Below, piece by piece: positions 20,853-31,565 of a stretch of 64,000 nt of DNA; within the stretch, counting starts at the first letter, position 1, and each line of letters opens with the position of its first letter. Under the pieces are notes generated by a model. It was not told where the DNA came from. It searched no databases and was given only the letters and a program-made list of their open reading frames with translations. A program made the position numbers and the translations under genes. Source of the stretch: Limnephilus marmoratus (lineage: Eukaryota; Arthropoda; Insecta; Trichoptera; Limnephilidae); the NCBI GenBank assembly GCA_917880885.1, contig OU862928.1, positions 37,064,962-37,128,961 of the forward strand, given 5' to 3'.

Positions 20853-22004
20853 TTAAGGGCCATTAACCAACCACCGGCCGAGAATTCATATTTCGCCAAA
20901 AGATGTTCTTACGATCGTACAGGGCGGTTCCAATGAGAAAAATTAATTATTCTCCGTACCAGCTTTTTTAAATAATAACTCAATATCGATTTTATTTAAT
21001 TAAAAAATTGCTTTAATTTATACCTACATTCAAAAATGCTGAAAGGCGTGATGATAAAACTATTAAAATTATGTACTTTTTACAATTATTTTTTGATCAT
21101 AAGTACCTATTTATAATTTTTCAATATTGCCTAAGCAAAAAAAAAATGTTAAAAAAAACTTAAATATATTAGTTTATAAGACCGTAAATAAATAGACAAA
21201 CTGAATTATTTTCATTACAAAACAAGGGTGCGGATCTTTTTTTAAATGATTTTATTTTATACAAAATTTAAATTCTGAAAAGTATCTTTCCCAGACAATT
21301 TATTCATTTATTTTATTGCGTTATATGATTGCTCTGATTATATGATTTGAAATGGGTGTTGTATAATACAAAATTTTGTTTGAAAATTTAACAAATCTGC
21401 CAATGACCTACGGTAAAACCTTATTGTACTAAAAATAAACATATTTTCTCAAAATTTAAAACAAAGCTTCACTAGATGAAAGAATAGTCTTCAACCAATT
21501 TTTTTTTTTTTTTTACAGTGAATACCGCACAAGAATCTCAACTGCTCCCGTCTGGAGCCAGTGAGACTATGGCATCCCCAATTGGGGTATGTTGTGAGGC
21601 TGAAGGTAGCGGGGAGGGGAAGGAGGTGGGGAAGAGGAAGGTTGGGAAGTACCTGGCTATTCAGATCTGGTCACTAAACACGGCTAAAGCCATTTTCAAG
21701 CAACGTTTCAATTCTGAATGGTGGTCTTACACCAGGGCGATACTGATAGTATCTTCCACTCTGGAACATGCCGCAAATATACTATATATTATTTTAAATT
21801 GTGAAATAACACAAATTAATCAAATAAAATTTATTTGCGCATGCCGGGTTCGAACCCGCGACCTCCGGAATGTGAGTCAAGAGTCTTAGCCATTGGACTA
21901 CGGAGGTCGTCAAATTTTTGATTTCTTGTGAAAACGAGTCAATACGTTTAAAATTTGATTTAAAAATGACATATTTCCGGTTTTATCTGTTTAATCCCTC
22001 TTAA
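20853..22004 (+). mobile_element. RepD copy 3 (TTAA to TTAA), split by SINE-C
   Basis: TTAA at 20853-20856 is followed by GGGCCATTAACCAAC, and CTGTTTAATCCCTC is followed by TTAA (22001-22004). The interior matches 47198-47917 reversed. SINE-C (21501-21908) interrupts it. No transposase. It probably depended on a TTAA-specific enzyme, such as one from piggyBac-type elements. Confidence 0.85.
21501..21908 (-). mobile_element. SINE-C, full length with tRNA-like head
   Basis: Reverse-strand head: CTCCGTAGTCCAATGGCTAAG (A-box region) and GCGGGTTCGAACCCGGC (perfect B box). The SINE-C body follows and a long A-tail (T-run on the plus strand). It sits inside RepD, with imprecise caatttttt/caaattttt flanks as likely TSDs. 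The plus-strand 123-codon frame across it is not a gene. Confidence 0.85.
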
Positions 22005-22174
22005 ATGGTAACATAACGTCTTGGTTAATATTTCAAATGTAAATCAAAATATTATTTTTTTTTAAATGCACGTGTCCGTTTGATATATAAAAAACCGAAA
22101 GCATATTTTAGCTGCTTTCGAAAACAGTTTTTTGTGGGAAATTAATGTCAACCGGTGAATATTTATACATATAT

Positions 22175-22440
22175 TTTCCATACAGGAGGTCTCAAGGAAG
22201 ATAATTTTGCTTTTGGCATGTATCTTCTTTGAGGATTCTGTGTTGAGGGTCATTATGAGGAGAGGAAGGAATGAACGTAGGTCTTGAATAAAACCATGTC
22301 GTAGGGAGAGGAAACACAGAGGCCGGAAAGTCGTTCCATGGTCGAACTCTTGAACTCAATAACGTGTCTTAGAAACGATCCGTTCTCGTGTGTCAGATTT
22401 CAACCGTGTACAAATGTTGGGCCCGCGTATGACATTGTTT
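22175..22440 (-). pseudogene. LINE-J1 3' end with RT C-terminal relic
   Basis: The reverse reading has decayed HTVEI.HTRTDRF..TLLSSRVRPWNDFPASVFPLP, equivalent to the better frame at 32579-32767 (MYTVDICHMRTGRFLDSFLY). The 3' part resembles the LINE-J1/RepB terminal hairpin (ACCCTCAACACAG..CCTCCTGTATGG). Confidence 0.65.
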
Positions 22441-22445
22441 GATAT

Positions 22446-22530
22446 TATTTGGGAGGCCGGTATGAGTGCCGCCGCCCCGGGAACCATTTATTGGATAATC
22501 AACAACCTTACCAAAGCTCACCGCAGGTGG
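22446..22530 (+). repeat. RepB copy 4 (5' fragment)
   Basis: GGGAGGCCGGTATGAGTGCC, CCCGGGAACCATTTATTGG and ACCAAAGCTCACC match the RepB head. The body is missing. Confidence 0.7.
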
Positions 22531-22659
22531 TTTAGCTCTTGGCGTTGAATGCGTTTGATCACTATTTGCATTGTGAAGAATGGGTTGTTATTTTATCATT
22601 GGCGATCTGCAGTCATAATTACAACTATTTCTTGTGTATTCCCTGTCAATATCGTTTGG

Positions 22660-22770
22660 CCTATCAACTGTGCTAGGGATATCGATATAAAATTATCGGA
22701 AGTTACGCTTATCGATCCGGTATCGTTAAGTTATCGATGTCACCACGATAAAGCTCCTGGGGACTTCTCG
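22660..22770. promoter_or_regulatory. Cluster of TATCG/CGATA motifs
   Basis: At least six TATCG/CGATA occurrences lie in about 90 bp, including ATATCGATAT and two TTATCGAT. In Drosophila, TATCGATA and clustered CGATA bind DREF/BEAF-type factors. Here it is only a motif cluster in repeat-rich DNA, and transposon ends can look the same. Confidence 0.25.
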
Positions 22771-22959
22771 TTTTAGACATTAGTTACTCTACTGAAAATC
22801 CCTACACATGTTTTGTTCCTTACCTACTTAAAGAGAGATTTAGGTAAAGAAGGTTTAAGCTAGGTGGGATTATGTAAACCTTTGGTTTATGACTTGAATA
22901 CCCAAGGGTTTTGTCCTACACAATCATCCGTTTTTCTTTCAAGATTTTATAAAATACAT

Positions 22960-23910
22960 AACAAAAGGGAAAGGATTTTCAATACATTGTAATAACATGT
23001 TGAAGCTTACACCATCATTCTAAATGATTTAGTTGATAGTCCGATATTGCTAGAATTGATAAGCTTCCGGATTCCACTACGTATAGAAGTCAGGATTTAT
23101 TTCAGTGCAGTAATTCTGGAACTAACTATCATATGTATTCCTCTTTGCCCAGAATACTAATGGAGGGAAAAATGCATTGATTCAAATTATAAAAGAAAAA
23201 GAACAGTATCAATTTATAACTGAAAACCGTACTAGACATAAATATATTTTTTCATGCCCAAAATTAATCACTTCCTTCGCACAAAATTATTATACTTATC
23301 AAGGAAGACTTATTTTCAACCGATTACCAGATGAAATTAGAAAAATTAATGATAAAATCCAACTAATAAACACTGTTAAAAGATATTTTAAAGATAATCT
23401 CAAAAAAAAAAAAAGTTTCCGACTAATCTAATCTCAAGAATAACTACCAATAACTCAGTTTCCAAGTGATACTCCGTTCTTCAAATAAGTTAAATTTTGT
23501 ATTGTTTTTAGCAACTAATTACAATAATTCTAGATACATTATCCAAACAGTAAAATTGTTTTGATAGTAGATACATACTTATAATTACATATCACCGAAC
23601 TTACAACTTATTGTTTTTTACATTCACATTGTAATTTAAGAACTTAAATATAGCATTAAAAAATGTACACTACTCTTCCAGACACAAGCTAACGCTTCCA
23701 TGGAAGAGTGGTATTAACATATTTGAATATGAACTTGTAAGCAAATTAATACATCATCTAAATGTACATTATATTTTATATGCTAAAAATTAATAAAAAA
23801 AAAAATTTTATAAATAAATAAAAAAATATTATTTAATCATAGTGTAATTTGTAAATTTCGTACTTATGTAAAAGCCCCGTAAAAGGGCGTAAATAAATAA
23901 ATAAATAAAT
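22960..23910 (+). mobile_element. LINE relic split by a second LINE
   Basis: The left part (22990-23165) matches 46245-46406 closely (TTGATAGTCCGATATTGCTAG, CTTCCGGATTCCA). The right part (23868-23910) has the same 3' end GTAAAAGCCCCGTAAAAGGGC with (TAAA)n as 46530-46590. Between them is a different LINE (23168-23814). Confidence 0.7.
23168..23814 (+). pseudogene. Inserted LINE: RT C-terminus and 3' hairpin
   Basis: The frame 23177-23431 reads TENRTRHKYIFSCPKLITSF, YYTYQGRLIFNRLPDEIRKI and NTVKRYFKDNLKKK, the usual 'Y.G..l.N.LP..I+' ending of jockey-type RTs. The 3' UTR has a stem CACTACTCTTCCA/TGGAAGAGTGG (about 23668-23713) and ends in AAATAAATAAAA. Confidence 0.7.
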
Positions 23911-23929
23911 CACAGTAAAATAAAAGAAA

Positions 23930-24150
23930 ACAAATTTTCAATGAAATAGAAAAAAAAATAAAATGGTTAAAGTTGCAATTGGGAATCGAAATCAACACTT
24001 CTGTCTTACCGGGAAAACACTATGCTATTTTATATCTCAATGTCTAAATTGGTAGTATTGTCCCAGTAAGACAAAAGTTCTGATTCCATACCCAGTCACC
24101 CATACCTTATTATTGTCCGTGTCTTTTTTGTTTCATGTTTCATTGAAGGT
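23930..24150. repeat. Foldback with tRNA-like part
   Basis: ATCAACACTTCTGTCTTACC (from 23990) is mirrored by GTAAGACAAAAGTTCTGAT (to about 24087). Outer segments TTTTCAATGAAAT and CATTTCATTGAA-like also mirror. The right side resembles a pol III B-box region (GTTCTGATTCCATACC). Confidence 0.55.
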
Positions 24151-24346
24151 GTTAATAACCACATGGTTATTAACACGGGCGTCGCGACGCCCGAACAGCG
24201 CACTGAGCAAAAGTTTTAAATTGCACCATTCAATCAAATTAATGTTTTTTTTTCGTTAATGCATTGTATTTTCCATAAAACGGTACTTTTATATTATCTT
24301 TTAACAATATTTTAGATGCTTAAATTCGTACCATTATATTAGAGGA

Positions 24347-24786
24347 GGCTAAAATGTTATGTGTGGTCGGTCTTGCTGTATGGATGTGAAACATGGACCT
24401 TGAAAGTAAATACCATGAACAGGTTAGAGGCTTTTGAAATGTGGCTTCACCGGAGAATGCTCAAGGTCCCATGGACTGACATGATCACCAACACAGAAAT
24501 TCTCAGGCGGGCTAGAGCAGATAGAGAACTGCTTACATTAATAAAAATCAGGAAAATTTCATATCTGGGTCATATACTTCGAGGGGAGAAGTATCACTTG
24601 CTCCATTTAATATTGAAAGGCAAGATAGAGGGTCGCCGAAGTCAAATGTCTTGGCTGCGAAATATACGAGAGTGGACTGGCATTAGAAGTGTGGAGGAGC
24701 TATTCCGGGCAGTGCAAGATAGAGAGACATTTTCAAGAGTGATCGCCATCATTGGGGGGACCTGATAGGCACACAAATTAGAAGAC
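24347..24786 (+). mobile_element. 5'-truncated LINE with 9-bp TSD
   Basis: ATTAGAGGA flanks both sides (24338-24346 and 24787-24795). It contains a long intact RT C-terminal frame. Confidence 0.8.
24361..24768 (+). pseudogene. RTE-like endonuclease-RT C-terminus
   Basis: 134-codon frame: LLYGCETWTLKVNTMNRLEA, FEMWLHRRMLKVPWTDMITN, ISYLGHILRGEKYHLLHLIL and IRSVEELFRAVQDRETFSRV. Homologous in layout to the frame in 12569-13231 but clearly another family. No internal stop. The polymerase active site is absent. Confidence 0.8.
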
Positions 24787-25194
24787 ATTAGAGGAAAGTA
24801 ACCAAATTTGGAAAAGTATCCCTAATTTATAAAAACAAATACTCGTAGATGCAATAAACAGTGATCGTCTCTCTATTTCAATCTATGTACGCGGGTACAG
24901 GTTTCTTCAACTTGTCAGTCGAGCGAGTGCTGTGTCCGCGGTGAGACGGTTTTGTTTTCTGAAGACACTGGAGGAGAAACTTTGATCAAATGCCTCATGT
25001 GCGGACTCTGATTGCGCTGGTACAGAGTTTGACACCTAGATTTGCAAGTAATTGAAGTTCTTTTCTGTATTTGACCAAATTTCCTGAAGTATCTCATAGA
25101 ATTTAAGGTTGATTTTAGAGTTATTTTTTATAGTATTTCATATTCGGGGTACCTATACCATAATTAGATACCTTTATGTTGATTTTGTTTTTGA

Positions 25195-25480
25195 GAAATT
25201 ATAGTACTTCTGCTCAGGACCTTGTCCGAAGTGTGCAAGTTGGATCGGCCATGTAATACGACAAGAATGCATGCCATAATGGAGGGTATAACCAAGGGGA
25301 CAAACTCTAGGGGACGCCCACGCCGCGCCGTGAGTACCTGGAGAACCTGCTGGTGGACGTGCGCTGCTCATTATATGCAGACTTCAAAAGAGCCGCACAA
25401 GACAGGGAAGAGTGGAAGAGACGAATAGAGGAAATTGCTGCAAACCAATCCCGGGATTGAAACCAGAGAGAGAGAGTACT
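25195..25480 (+). pseudogene. LINE endonuclease-RT C-terminal relic
   Basis: Two frames are needed: TKGTNSRGRPRRAVSTW, then (shifted) REYLENLLVDVRC and FKRAAQDREEWKRRIEEIAA. 'GRPRR..' plus 'A.DREEWK' marks the C-terminus of an RTE-like protein. A GA microsatellite follows. No clear TSD. Confidence 0.65.
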
Positions 25481-26160
25481 TATAATTAAGATAATTAATG
25501 TAAAACTTTTACTACGTAAAGCACAAATGCGTAACTGATTGTAATTACGATTAAAAGTTTTTGATTTTTAATATTTGTTTTTTTTTTTTTTTATTTTATT
25601 TGTACAAACAAAACAGTATTCCATATTTAGTTACTTTCTTCTACTCCGAATAAGCCAAAAACTTAAATTTGACGCATAACGAAGAAATATATTTAATTAA
25701 GTAATGGCTTGCTTATTATCAGATAAGAAAAGGAACTTCCGTAAGACTTCCGAAATTACAATTTATTAATCTAATATACATGTCTCACTTCCGTCAATTA
25801 CATTTATTTGCCGAAATTTTTGAAAAGCTTCAAACGTACAAAGAAATAACGATTACATTATGGACTTTGTTTGATTCCTTTGTCGGTCGTTTTTATAACT
25901 TGAAAAATGTTTTTGCAAAAAAATCTGCGACAAATTTTAACACAATGAATTTGTTTTCTACAGCGAAATTTCATTTTATTTACAAATGTATCAAATTAAT
26001 TAGAACATGCTAAGGACAGACCTTTTGACAAATACTGAATGGTGTGGCTCACGCCGAACTTTAAGACCGACCTGACAATGATTAGAAATCGTCGCAATAT
26101 GCGAGTTTAAGGACAGAAAAGTGTCATTTTTTTACATTAGCTAACATATGAAAAAAAATG
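25481..26160. other. Unassigned AT-rich stretch
   Basis: A 77-codon frame (25780-26013) is unrecognised and AT-driven. No repeats matched within the window. Confidence 0.3.
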
Positions 26161-26164
26161 ATTT

Positions 26165-26552
26165 ACCTCAAGGCTTATGTCATCTTAGGGGATGCTGTGT
26201 GGCGGTATTTTTAAGTAAAAGAAGAAGAGGAAGTTCTGGGAAGTAAATAGGTATGAAAGGTTGGTAGGATAATGGGGGACAATATGTCGTATGAATCCAT
26301 CCATTCAACTGCGGTGCAAGGCGATAGGTCGAGGGATTCTAGCAGAAGAGGTCAAAAGACTTCTCAACCAATCTCTCTCGATCCGGCCCGCCACGCGGGA
26401 GGTGGGCAGATGTATTGGCCGTCAGGACCTTGACAAACCTCACCCCACAAACCCGGCAACCCCTGCTAACTCACCAAACGTAGCAAGTCACGAGGGGTGA
26501 CCTATGGCAGAGGTGTTGGTTATCTAATAAATGGTTCCCGGTGGTTCAACAG
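26165..26552 (-). repeat. RepB copy 5
   Basis: Reverse RepB: 3' part (TCATCTTAGGGGATGCTGTGTGG) at left, middle (GGTGCAAGGCGATAGGTCGAG), and head (GAGGGGTGACCTATGGCAGA..AATAAATGGTTCCCGG) at right. Confidence 0.8.
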
Positions 26553-26700
26553 TGAACTTTCAAACGTGCGAAGTTAAAATAGTCATTAAGTTTTCTGAAA
26601 TTATCTAATTTTCTGCACAATTTTTAAAATTTTTCTTTCCTTTAGCTTTAGAACCTTCTACAAAGTATTAGAAAACTTTTTTAAAAAGTTGAATGAAATA
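26553..26700. repeat. Dispersed repeat shared with 55858-56005
   Basis: Both have TCAAACGTGCGAAGTTAAAA, TTTTCTGAAATTAT and GAACCTTCTACAAA in the same order. Class unknown. Confidence 0.65.
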
Positions 26701-27165
26701 GGTAAAGTCGTTCTGATGTTATGGCGTGACCAAGGGAGACAGGGATTCATTTTTATATATATATATGTCATACCACAAAGTGATTGCTTTTTAAATAATA
26801 CCCCTTAAATAAAGTTAAAAAATATGTTGAGAGCATAAAATAGTGGCATTCGAAGTACGAAATAAACTACGTAAATTTCTCTCACTCTTGGAAAAACTTA
26901 ACGGTTTTGGCAGCAGCCTTAAAAAATAGATTTACTTCTTTATAGTTTTGTAGATTTATTTCTACGTAAAAAATAAATCGTAAACGTTAAAAGCATGTCA
27001 GGAAAATCTGTGAAATTCTCCTCGAAATGCTCAAAGTTAATATGGACGGGGCGGAAAATTCTCAGAAAAAAACCCCGTTGAAAATTGAAAGCGCCGAAAT
27101 TGCCCGGAATTACGTTAAAGATTTTCCCTTCCAAACTGGTGGGAAATGTACGGGAGGATTCACTA
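26701..27165. other. Unassigned stretch
   Basis: It includes a short (TA)n run near 26755-26766. No gene seen. Confidence 0.3.
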
Positions 27166-27169
27166 CTGA

Positions 27170-27330
27170 TTTAAATCGGACCTGATGTATGGTAGTGAGG
27201 CGTGGAACTGACAGAGGAAGGACAAAGTAGACTGATTGCAGTAGAAATGAGATTTCTGAGGCGTATGAGTGGTTAAACTATGCAATAACGTGCAGAGAGT
27301 GAGGGGTTCAAAAATAATGCAAAACCGACG
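27170..27330 (+). pseudogene. Short RTE-like RT relic
   Basis: DLMYGSEAW, then (frameshift) LTEEGQSRLIAVEMRFLRRM and SG followed by stops. This matches the 'YGSEtW.LTe..rL.a.EMrfLRR..G' block. Three lesions in 160 bp, so it is old. Confidence 0.65.
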
Positions 27331-27849
27331 TAAGCATAATGCGTAGGTTAAGAAATGTATGCATTTATAATTATAAAAGGTTAATAAACATACGTTTCTT
27401 AACACAATAATGCTACAGCTCTTTCAAAAGATGAGATGCACAATGAACGTAGGTCTGTTTCCTCCAAAAGAAAAAAAGGTATAATTTTTTTTGCATCTCT
27501 CTCACACACCGTACCGTGACATCTCCGTAGACCCCTCCCAATATTACTTATCGTGACGATAGTTTTGAAAGTATGGAATGTAGTTACGAGGATAATATTG
27601 AAGTATGATTGAGTTCTAAAAATTCACAAACGTCAAATCTTAATGAGCTGATAGTTTTGCTTTTGTTCTTGAACATGTAATGATGCAGCTCTTTCTTATA
27701 CACTAGATCATAGGTTCCCAACGTGGGCGATAACGCCCCCTTGGGGGCGTTTCAGACCTTCAGGGGGGCGGTAGAAGGCAAAAAGAAAATTGGGGGGCGT
27801 TTCAGGCTTTCAGGGGGGCGGTACGAGACCCAGAGAAACCCTTAGCTAG

Positions 27850-28210
27850 TTTACTAGCACATATCGAAGAAGTCGAAGACATGCCAAAAGAATACGAACT
27901 GCACATGGTGATGATGAGCGAAACCTGTATTACCGAAGAAATTTACCAAAACGAAACAACATTTCAGGGCTATTCGATAGTTAGAGACTCATTTAGCAGG
28001 CATACAGGTGGAGTTATCACATTAATTCAAAACAATATCTCTTACAAAGTCACAACAAATGCGGAACTAGATAAAAATAATACCTGGATACCTACTGGCT
28101 ATTGAAGTATTTTAAGCTGGGAACCTATGCAGCTATTTATCATTCCCCAAATCAAAATGATACAAAATCTTAGATGTTTTTTGAAGAATGGTGCCATAAG
28201 TCATAAGGAA
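27850..28210 (+). pseudogene. LINE endonuclease-domain relic inside hAT
   Basis: SLLAHIEEVEDMPKEYELHM, VMMSETCITEE and GVITLIQNNISYKV (stop at 28105). Then, in another frame, KLGTYAAIYHSPNQND and a stop. 'SETcI..' , 'GGv.tliqN.I.Y' and 'Y.a.YHsPnQ' correspond to blocks of AP-type endonucleases of jockey-like LINEs. It is the only endonuclease piece in the window. Confidence 0.7.
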
Positions 28211-29715
28211 GTCATAAATGGAATTGTCTAGACTACAGTTTTTCGTTAGTTTCGATCTTGAATTCACAGTAATCGGTGCAGCAGGGCAAGCGAAACCGTT
28301 ATGAAATGGACGAGGTTTAGAAACTTCCGTCGTTTTTCGGACGAACGCAGCTCTTATGGCGACGGTGCGGTGGTTGTTCGAACTTCCAACCACTATAGAC
28401 TATTAGGTTATCTTAAAAAAACTATTATAATGATAAATTTGTTTAATAATATGGGCACGCGTTGCGGCGAAGGGCTCCGCGGCCAGTTTCCAGTAAGTTG
28501 TTTCGCGTCGAAAGGCTCTCCCGTCCGATGGGGACACTCGGAACACTCAAAATTTTTTTTTTATGATTTTTTTTTTTTTTTTTTTATTGTAATCTTTATT
28601 TTTTATGTTACATAAGTAATTGTACTGTGCCTGTCTCACTAGGAGTTCCTGTGTTGAGAGCAGGCGCCACAATTACAATTAATTTTATTTAAAATCTTTC
28701 ATTCTAAGTTTTTAAAACCATATTCAAATAAAAATAATAATAAAGATATTGAAAATATATTTTTTTTAATAAAAAAAAAAATTTAACTTTAAAAGATCGT
28801 ACACAAAAAACTGCCAGGCTGCTGATCGGCAGACTAAGGAAGTCATAAATGGGATGATCTAGACTACAGGTTTTCGTTAGTTTCGACCTTGTATTCGATG
28901 TAATCGATGCAGCAGGGCAAGTGAAACCGATATGAAACGGACGGGGTTCGGAAATTTCCGTCGTTTTTCGGACGAACGCAGCTCTTACGGCGACGGTGGG
29001 TTGGTTGTTTGAACTTCCAACTACTAAAGAATATTAGGCAATCTTAAAAGGACTATTATTATTATAAATTTGTACAAAAATATTAACACGCGACAGCGGT
29101 GAGGGGCACCGCGGCAAGTTTCGTAAGTGGTTTGGCGTCGAATGGCTCGCCTGACGGATGGGTACACTCGGAACTCTCAAATTATTTTTTTTTATATTCT
29201 ACGCTTATTTTTTTAAAATATGGCATTCAAAGTTTTCAAAAATATAGTGAAATAAAAATAATAATAAAGATAAACGAAAAATTAAGAAAAAAAAAACTTT
29301 CAAACATCGTACACAAAAAGCTGCCAGGCTGCTGGTCGGCAGACCAAGAAATTCTTAAATGGAATGATCTGGACTATAGTTATTCGTTGGTTTCATTCGT
29401 GTACTCGATGACGTAAAATTTACTATTTTTTACCCCACTTTGACGCCGGCTGCCTGCGAACGTGCCAGGCTGCCGATTGGCAGACCTGCTTTTTTCTCAT
29501 TTTCTAATCGACCTTTATCGTATGAAACCATTCCCGTTCATGTACTCGATGACGTAATTTTTTCGAAAAAAATCGCTGACTATTTCCATGACTGCGCGGC
29601 TCCTGCCAAGAGGCGCACCGGCAGACCAGCTTTTTTAAGGTTTTCTAGATGTCCATTACCACTACAAAGTAGTTTCATCCGTGTACTCGATGACGTAGGG
29701 TTTACCTATCTCGCC
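28195..29715. repeat. Degenerate long tandem repeat inside hAT
   Basis: 28195-28555 and 28845-29190 are clear copies (about 650 bp apart; e.g. TTTCCGTCGTTTTTCGGACG, ATGAAACGGACGGGG-type). Shorter pieces repeat at 29310-29420, 29455-29560 and 29600-29700. Each carries the hairpin-capable CTGCCAGGCTGCTGRTCGGCAG-like block or 'GTGTACTCGATGACGTA'. Function unknown. Confidence 0.7.
28610..28690 (-). repeat. LINE 3' UTR hairpin (type c) in hAT
   Basis: GTGCCTGTCTCACTAGGAG..GAGAGCAGGCGCC is the reverse complement of the 16600-16640 hairpin. Confidence 0.55.
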
Positions 29716-30150
29716 TCCCAGTCTAATAGTGAAGTGCGTAAAGTACTGTTCAATCACACTTTTGCTGATGACATATTTTCATATATTATACCAAATAATA
29801 TCGAAGATGCATTGTCAAAAAAGCTTTTTTTTAAAGAATACTTCTAAATTATATATTAAAGTTTTTTTTTCTTCGAATAAACTGAAAATAAATGTAAATA
29901 AAAGTAAATTCATGGTATTAGAGAAGAAACTCAACGAAATTACTATCCTAAATATAGAAAATTGCAGAAAAAATTAAAAAGAAAAAGAAAAGTAGGATAA
30001 AGGGAAAGTTAGACGTCAAAACACGGAAATTGGTCTACAATACCACTGTAGCGTGTCACGTGAATTACTGCACAGGAGTAATCTTTCTGAGCAATAAAAC
30101 CCAAGTAAAAAAATGAAAATAATTCAGAACGGTTCCATGGCAACTCAGAA
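29710..30150 (+). pseudogene. LINE RT palm/thumb relic inside hAT
   Basis: VRKVLFNHTFADDIFSYIIP contains the RT catalytic FADD motif. After a frameshift comes KLKINVNKSKFMVLEKK, then LDVKTRKLVYNTTVACHVNY and CTGVIFLSNKTQVKK. The order is that of a jockey-like RT. At least three lesions. Probably from the same LINE as the endonuclease relic, separated by the tandem repeat. Confidence 0.7.
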
Positions 30151-30837
30151 TTAAACCATCTCAGAAACACCTCAGAAAGGTCATTAAAAGCTATGAAAAA
30201 ATAATTTTAAACCCTAACTTAACTTAACGAATATTTTTTATCATCACTCTTTAATGACCTTTATGAGGTGCATCTGAGTTGGTTCCATTCTAAGTTGGCC
30301 GGTCACCAAATAAAATATGCAAAAAAAAAAATTCATCTTGCCCCATCCTATCCCCCCCCCCCCCCCGCCCCGCCCCCGTTGTGGTAAATATAATCGTGAC
30401 GACAATTGCTGTTTCAGATTTACGAGTTGGGGGGCGCTAGAAAAAAAAATATTGTCAAAGTGGGCGGTGGGCAAAAAAAGGTTGGGAACCTGTGCACTAG
30501 ATAATAATAGTCAAAATGAGACAAGTATGTTTGCACCCCCCAAAGGAAACATTCAGTCATTATCGCACATCTCCCTCACACGTATGAAGAAAATGATACG
30601 CAATTCCCGTCGCAAAAAATACCTAGTACTTTGGAGGAAACAGTCACACGTATTTTGTGTGTCTCACCATTATTTAGTGTGTATGAAAGAGCTGCAGCAT
30701 TATAGCCATAAGGAACGTTTGTTTTTTATCTTTTTTGCCGTCACTGTAATCATAAAAGCGCACAATGGACAACTAGGTGATTTTAATACCAAGAACGGAT
30801 GCACAAAGGACGGGAATATACCTATGTGGTATATAAC

Positions 30838-30960
30838 TTTCATGTTATAACTTTCATGTTATAACTTTCTTGTTTGAGTCATAACTTTCGTGTTTGAGTT
30901 TTTTTAATATAACTTTCTTTAATATAACTTTCTTATTTGAGTCATGTTGCTTAGTGAGTT
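30838..30960. repeat. Short tandem repeat of ATAACTTTC units
   Basis: About six variants of TTATAACTTTCATG / AATATAACTTTCTT occur in succession. Confidence 0.7.
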
Positions 30961-31565
30961 TTCGTTTTAAGTCAAGTTAAAAATGTTAATGTGGTAATAA
31001 TTTATGTTAAATGAGTGTGTAGATCTATAGATAAATGAGTTCTGTTTGGAGTTGGTCTTGCAAAGAGGGAGATTAAAAGTAAGCGACTGTCTGCTGTTGC
31101 GATTTGGAACATGGAATGATAGGCGTTGAACAAGATAACATTACCGAATCTGCTGTATTTCTTCGACAAGTTAACCTCTATATTTTGAAGAACTTTGCAG
31201 AGTTTTCATTACAAACATGAGATCGAAAAGAGCGGAGATTGAGGTACCTTAAAAATCTATTTTGAACGCTTTCAATTCTATTTTTGTGTACTGCATAGAC
31301 TGAGTTCCACACTTGAGATGCGTATTCAAGGATACTACGAACATGTGAGAAATACAGTGTTTTGAAATTTGAACAATTTACAGGAGCGGATTATGAAACC
31401 AAGCATAGAAGATGCGTTAGTGACTATGTGGTCGATATGTTTATTGAAATTCAGTTTAATATCAAGTATAACCCCAAGGTCCATACTTTTGAATTTGATA
31501 GATAGATTTGGTACATGATTAATTGAGTATTCATGGAAAAATACTTTTTATTTGCAGTGTGTGAC
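30961..31565 (-). pseudogene. Jockey-like RT relic
   Basis: Reverse frames: KSMDLGVILDIKLNFNKHID, HIVTNASSMLGFIIRSCK, then SILEYASQVWNSVYAVHK and NRIESVQNRFLRYLN. The 'LGV.LD..L.F..Hi' and 'LEYAs.vWn..Y..h...iE.vQ.rFLRy' blocks are diagnostic for jockey/CR1-type RTs. Frameshifts separate them. Confidence 0.8.

Larger units (their letters stand above)
27709..30494. mobile_element. hAT element, 2.8 kb, perfect 8-bp TSD
   Basis: Ends CATAGGTTCCCAAC (27709) and GTTGGGAACCTGTG (to 30494), flanked by CACTAGAT at 27701-27708 and 30495-30502. The 8-bp TSD and CA..TG ends define hAT. Beyond about 15 bp the two ends differ: left TGGGCGATAACGCCCCC, right TTTTTTTGCCCACCGCCC. No transposase is found. The interior has LINE endonuclease and RT relics and degenerate tandem repeats. 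Confidence 0.9.
27590..30612 (-). repeat. RepA copy 2, split by hAT insertion
   Basis: 27590-27708 and 30495-30612 are the two halves of a reverse RepA. They match the reverse complement of 63150-63415 (tttgcttttgttctt, then ctctttcttA..cact, then aaaatgRgacaa, then ctccYtcaca..aagaaaatga). A further RepA-like piece lies at 27405-27500, and an inverted piece at 30655-30720. RepA at 3842 reads through the insertion point, acting as the empty site. Confidence 0.8.

Noticed and set aside
21840..21910. Possible functional tRNA gene
   Set aside because: Good A and B boxes but the region is the head of SINE-C with a SINE body and A-tail; no proper acceptor stem seen.
30317..30850. 177-codon plus-strand frame
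   Set aside because: It starts in the C-rich right end of the hAT and runs across the TSD into RepA. It crosses an insertion boundary, so it cannot be an ancestral gene.
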